Source of the DNA: Anaerolineae bacterium
Lineage (GTDB): Bacteria; Chloroflexota; Anaerolineae; JACIWR01
Assembly (NCBI GenBank): GCA_021162125.1
Contig: JAGGZG010000344.1
Span: 1-9,267, forward strand
Length of the DNA stretch: 9,267 nucleotides
Direction of reading: 5' to 3'
A model generated the notes under the pieces. The model was not told where the DNA came from, did no database searches, and saw nothing but the letters and a program-made list of their open reading frames with translations. The translations under genes were made by a program, and so were the position numbers. Shown here in pieces: positions 6,900 to 9,267 of this stretch. Each line of letters starts with the position of its first letter. Position 1 is the first letter of the stretch.

Positions 6900-8273
6900 A
6901 TGAAACTCAACGAGTACGAGCGCTCGCCAATCACACGGGGAATGCATGGCTGGGTGTTCATCTACAAAAAGCACGGCACTGATATACTGAAAGAGATGGT
7001 CGCCGCCAAATTCGGCTGGTTCAAAATCCTGGACGACGGCGGGGGCAACAATATTGATACCTGCCGCTGGCTACGGGAACACGACATCATGCCCGTTGTC
7101 CGCTTCTACCGGACCAACCCCAACCCCGGCAAGCTGCCCCCCAATGCTCTGGACACCGTAAAGCGTTACGTTGATGAAGGCATCACCCGCTGGTTCGAGG
7201 TGAACAATGAGCCCAACATTGACGGGGAGTGGATGCCGGAGTACCGCCCCACCCTGGAGTATGGCAACGCCGACATAGTAATGCCTAACTGGCTGGAGGA
7301 TGCCGAGGCCATCATCCAACTGGGAGGATACCCCGCCTTCCCGGCCATGGCCCACTGCGGACGCAAGCCACGCGAGGGAAGCACTACCACCTACGAGCGT
7401 TACTTCGAGTGGCTGGTCACCAACGCCTACGACCGGGCCAAGTACGTCTTCGAACACGGTGCCTGGTTCGCCATGCACCCCTACATCTTCAACCACGGGT
7501 ACAAGGACGAGGATGGCGTGTGGCACTTCGAGTATCCCTACGACCCCATCTGTCAGGCCGACGACCCCGGACGCACGGCCTTCGACGACGATGTCGGCCT
7601 GGGATGCACGGAGGTGCCGAGCCAGTTGCTCAAGAAGCACTTCGGGCTGGACCCACTGCCGGTGCTGGGCACAGAAGGAGCTTTCTGGGGCTGGGGCGAT
7701 GACCGCTATCCCGAATACAAAGGCCAGGCAAAAGCCGAGGCTCACGTGGCGATGTTCGACTGGATGGCCACGCAGGGCCCGCCCTGTCTCTTCGGCCTGT
7801 GCATCTGGGTGTTGAACGAGTGGTTCAAGCACGACCGATACATCCACGACCGGCTCAAGGAAACCCAACCCGCGCTCAAAGAGCTGCCAATCATCGAAGA
7901 GGAGACGATCACTCCGCCCACACCACCTATACCAACTCCTCCCACCGGCGAGGGTGCTCACTGGGCAAGCCACTTCGTGCTCTTCCCCCAGGGCGCGGAC
8001 TGGGCCTGGTACGAGGCCGCCAGCCGCTACCTGACCTTCTACCGCGTGACCAACGGGCAGAGCGCTGACGACGCTGGTGTGGTACACGGCGACCTGGGCC
8101 ACACCATCACCGTAATCAACCCCGACGATGAGCTCATGGACTACCTGCTCGCCTTCAAGGCCAATCTCGACGTCATCCGCGCGCCCACACCCGCTGACCT
8201 GAAGGCCATCATGGACGCCCGCGTGGAGCGGAACGACCGGTACGGCGAGCTCGAGGAGAGGCCGCCCGATTAG
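6900..8273 (+). CDS. Clan GH-A glycoside-hydrolase-like protein with C-terminal domain
   Basis: A 457-aa protein that looks like a (beta/alpha)8-barrel hydrolase. The frame is open from 6813, but AAGGAG (6886-6891) 8 nt before the ATG at 6900 marks the likely start. WFEVNNEPN (98-106) has the Asn-Glu-Pro signature of the clan GH-A acid/base (E104), and VLGTEGAFWGW (255-265) offers E259 as the nucleophile at the right distance. Other barrel-strand-like segments are FGWFKIL (38-44), IMPVVRFY (63-70) and AMHPYIF (191-197). A Pro/Thr linker (about 338-349) leads to a C-terminal domain (about 354-440; HFVLFPQGADWAWY, NGQSADDA) that I cannot name. There is no signal peptide from either possible start, so the protein is either cytoplasmic or leaves by another route. 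Substrate and exact GH family are not determinable here; enzymatic activity is inferred from the two glutamates. Confidence 0.75.
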   Translation: MKLNEYERSPITRGMHGWVFIYKKHGTDILKEMVAAKFGWFKILDDGGGNNIDTCRWLREHDIMPVVRFYRTNPNPGKLPPNALDTVKRYVDEGITRWFEVNNEPNIDGEWMPEYRPTLEYGNADIVMPNWLEDAEAIIQLGGYPAFPAMAHCGRKPREGSTTTYERYFEWLVTNAYDRAKYVFEHGAWFAMHPYIFNHGYKDEDGVWHFEYPYDPICQADDPGRTAFDDDVGLGCTEVPSQLLKKHFGLDPLPVLGTEGAFWGWGDDRYPEYKGQAKAEAHVAMFDWMATQGPPCLFGLCIWVLNEWFKHDRYIHDRLKETQPALKELPIIEEETITPPTPPIPTPPTGEGAHWASHFVLFPQGADWAWYEAASRYLTFYRVTNGQSADDAGVVHGDLGHTITVINPDDELMDYLLAFKANLDVIRAPTPADLKAIMDARVERNDRYGELEERPPD

Positions 8274-8324
8274 GTCACCCGATGAACTCGGTTAAGAAGA
8301 GCGTCCGAAAATTCACCAGAAGGG

Positions 8325-8340
8325 CACCAAGACACCAAGA
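8325..8340. repeat. Two tandem CACCAAGA octamers
   Basis: CACCAAGA occurs twice head to tail (8325-8332, 8333-8340), between the hydrolase gene and the methylase remnant. From memory, similar ACCAAGACACCAAGA-type strings are common as fragments of intergenic repeats in environmental genomes. It may mark the break point where the 5' part of the remnant was lost. Confidence 0.45.
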
Positions 8341-8378
8341 ATAGAGGGGTTACTTGCTCTTTTGTTACGCAGAGGGCC

Positions 8379-8726
8379 ATCCCCGCTCTGGGCACCCCCG
8401 CCTTCTGGGAGGCGGCGCTGGCCGTGGGCGACGCCAAGCGCTGGGACCGCCCCCTCGACAAGCGCATCGTGAACAGCGCACCCGACGGCTTCACCAACGC
8501 CAACCCCTGCTTCCAGATTGACTACTACCTGCGGCGGACAGGCCGCGTCTGGGGGATGGTCTCTAATGGACAGCGATGGCGGCTCTACCACCGCGACATC
8601 AGCTTCCGCCTGGACGTCTTCTGCGAAGTTGGCCTCGCTCAACTGATTGAGCAGGGTGACCTGACTGCCTTCGGCTACTTCTACCTCTTCTTTTCCGCGC
8701 CACCACCTTTCAACGCATTGAGGTAA
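8379..8726 (+). pseudogene. Remnant of a type IIG-like (Eco57I-type) restriction-modification gene
   Basis: The + strand frame ending at TAA 8724-8726 encodes about 115 residues resembling an internal N-terminal segment of large combined restriction-modification methylases. Recognisable parts are VGDAKRWDRPLD (start of the GTG frame at 8424), NPCFQIDYYLRRTGRVWG, MVSNGQRWRLYHRD (the usual form is LTNGRxWRLYH) and FGYFYLFF near the end. In intact enzymes of about 900-1300 aa this segment precedes the NPPY methylase motifs; here the frame stops at once and everything downstream is replaced by repeats. There is no ATG start and no ribosome binding site. The frame is open upstream to 8286, but that part, containing the CACCAAGA repeat, does not look like the family. 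I judge it a dead fragment truncated at both ends. A short expressed protein starting at GTG 8424 is possible but unlikely. Confidence 0.65.
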
Positions 8727-8743
8727 AAGTCGCACTTGCACTC

Positions 8744-8841
8744 GTCACCCTGAGCGAAGCGAAGAGTCTCGTTCTCTCAAAACGGGATTCCCTTCGACTG
8801 TGCTCAGGACAGGCTTCGCTCCCTTTGGTCGCTCAGAATGA
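8744..8841. repeat. 98-bp palindromic intergenic repeat
   Basis: The left end GTCACCCTGAGCGAAGCGAAG (from 8744) and the reverse complement of the right end (GTCATTCTGAGCG, ending at 8841) match with small changes, and CTTCGACTGTGCTCAGGA lies inside. Elements with GTCATTCTGAGCGAAGCGAAG-type ends are, from general knowledge, abundant in intergenic DNA of several bacterial phyla. It sits directly after the broken methylase gene. It has no coding capacity. Confidence 0.7.
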
Positions 8842-9068
8842 CAAATCGCAGACAACTGATCGACCAGGTGTCACTTTTACCGTGCGGATTCCTCGTTTTT
8901 GGTAGCCGTTAGTGCCCCCTGATGAGATGTGGGTAATAGTAAGCGTGCCACGGGGAGCGGACAGGTAGCCAAAATCTGAAAGAGCCACCCCTGAAGCAGT
9001 CCTGCGAGAGGGGCAAGCCCACCTGCCCCGATGCTGAAGCTCAGGGCTGAGCAGTCCAAGCCCGCTTT
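8842..9068. other. Non-coding stretch between repeats
   Basis: No convincing gene. A 74-codon - strand frame (8877-9101) covers it but has no ribosome binding site and runs through palindromic repeat sequence. It contains ACTTTTACC (8873-8881), the reverse complement of GGTAAAAGT at 8722-8730, so a 9-bp inverted repeat brackets the 98-bp element. It also holds an 11-nt match (9010-9020) to the reverse complement of REP element 1 and a perfect small hairpin GCTCAG-GG-CTGAGC (9039-9052). Confidence 0.5.
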
Positions 9069-9161
9069 TAGAGTGTATCGAAGAATTGCGATTATGGTCA
9101 ACTTTTACCTATGTATGCACAGGAGGGTTGTGACATAACGCGAGTTTTCCGATACACTCTA
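9069..9161. mobile_element. Candidate 93-bp miniature inverted-repeat element
   Basis: TAGAGTGTATCG (9069-9080) and CGATACACTCTA (9150-9161) are exact 12-bp inverted repeats 93 bp apart end to end. If the outermost TA is read as a duplicated target, the element has 10-bp terminal repeats inside a TA duplication, the insertion habit of IS630/Tc1-type elements. The interior (69 bp) is AT-richer than its surroundings and has no coding capacity. It would be non-autonomous and need a transposase from elsewhere; none is visible here. Chance pairing cannot be excluded from one copy. Confidence 0.45.
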
Positions 9162-9165
9162 GATA

Positions 9166-9215
9166 GGGCGCTTCAGCGTCCTTATGCTGCTTAGCCGGGG
9201 CATTCATGCCTCGGC
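9166..9215. repeat. REP-like pair of hairpins at the window end
   Basis: Two hairpins lie in tandem: GGGCGCT/AGCGTCC (9166-9172 with 9175-9181, one G-T wobble) and GCCGGGGCAT/ATGCCTCGGC (9194-9203 with 9206-9215, one G-T wobble). The pairing is imperfect only at wobble positions, as expected for structure-conserved intergenic repeats. The remaining sequence to 9267 shows no gene. Confidence 0.55.
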
Positions 9216-9267
9216 GAGGTCGGGCACCGAACGCCCCTTGACTTTCCGAGAGAACTTGGAGCAAACG

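Noticed and set aside
8877..9101. 74-codon - strand open frame rich in Leu and Ala
   Set aside because: No ribosome binding site, runs into the candidate MITE and palindromic repeats, and shows no recognisable motif.

Overview
The window most likely comes from a Chloroflexota (Anaerolineae-like) bacterium. This is inferred from the high GC content, the lipoprotein signal peptides with an AACGG cleavage region, the split MacB-type exporter with no outer-membrane channel gene, and intergenic DNA rich in REP-like palindromes. No rRNA, tRNA or marker gene is present, so the assignment is tentative. Every supported gene is on the + strand.

Layout. Positions 1-577 hold no convincing gene: two double-hairpin REP-like repeats (50-103, 190-242) and then a promoter region (413-466). 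Positions 578-5379 look like one five-gene operon: a HlyD/MacA-type membrane adaptor, a MacB/LolD-type ATPase, a MacB/FtsX-type permease, and two paralogous lipoproteins. Gaps are 18-42 bp, with one 14-bp overlap. Next come a second regulated promoter (5453-5506), a tiny arginine-rich membrane protein (5687-5890), a long hairpin (6031-6064), a CvpA-family membrane protein with its own promoter (6255-6800), and a clan GH-A glycoside-hydrolase-like protein (6900-8273). From 8274 to the end the DNA is decayed or repetitive: a fragment of a restriction-modification methylase gene, a 98-bp palindromic repeat, a 93-bp TA-flanked inverted-repeat element and further REP-like hairpins.

How it fits together. 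Adaptor, ATPase and permease match the split YknXYZ/MacAB type of exporter or envelope-stress transporter. The two lipoproteins share a conserved core and probably work at the outer face of the membrane with it. The main new observation is that the promoters of the exporter operon and of the arginine-rich small protein carry the same cis architecture: four hexamers of the TTCACA type at an exact 11-bp period, the last one beginning exactly 15 bp before a -10-like hexamer. This resembles the direct-repeat boxes bound by PhoB/PhoP (OmpR-family) response regulators. It suggests one two-component system, encoded outside this window, controls the exporter, the lipoproteins and the cationic mini-protein as one envelope-response or peptide-export unit.
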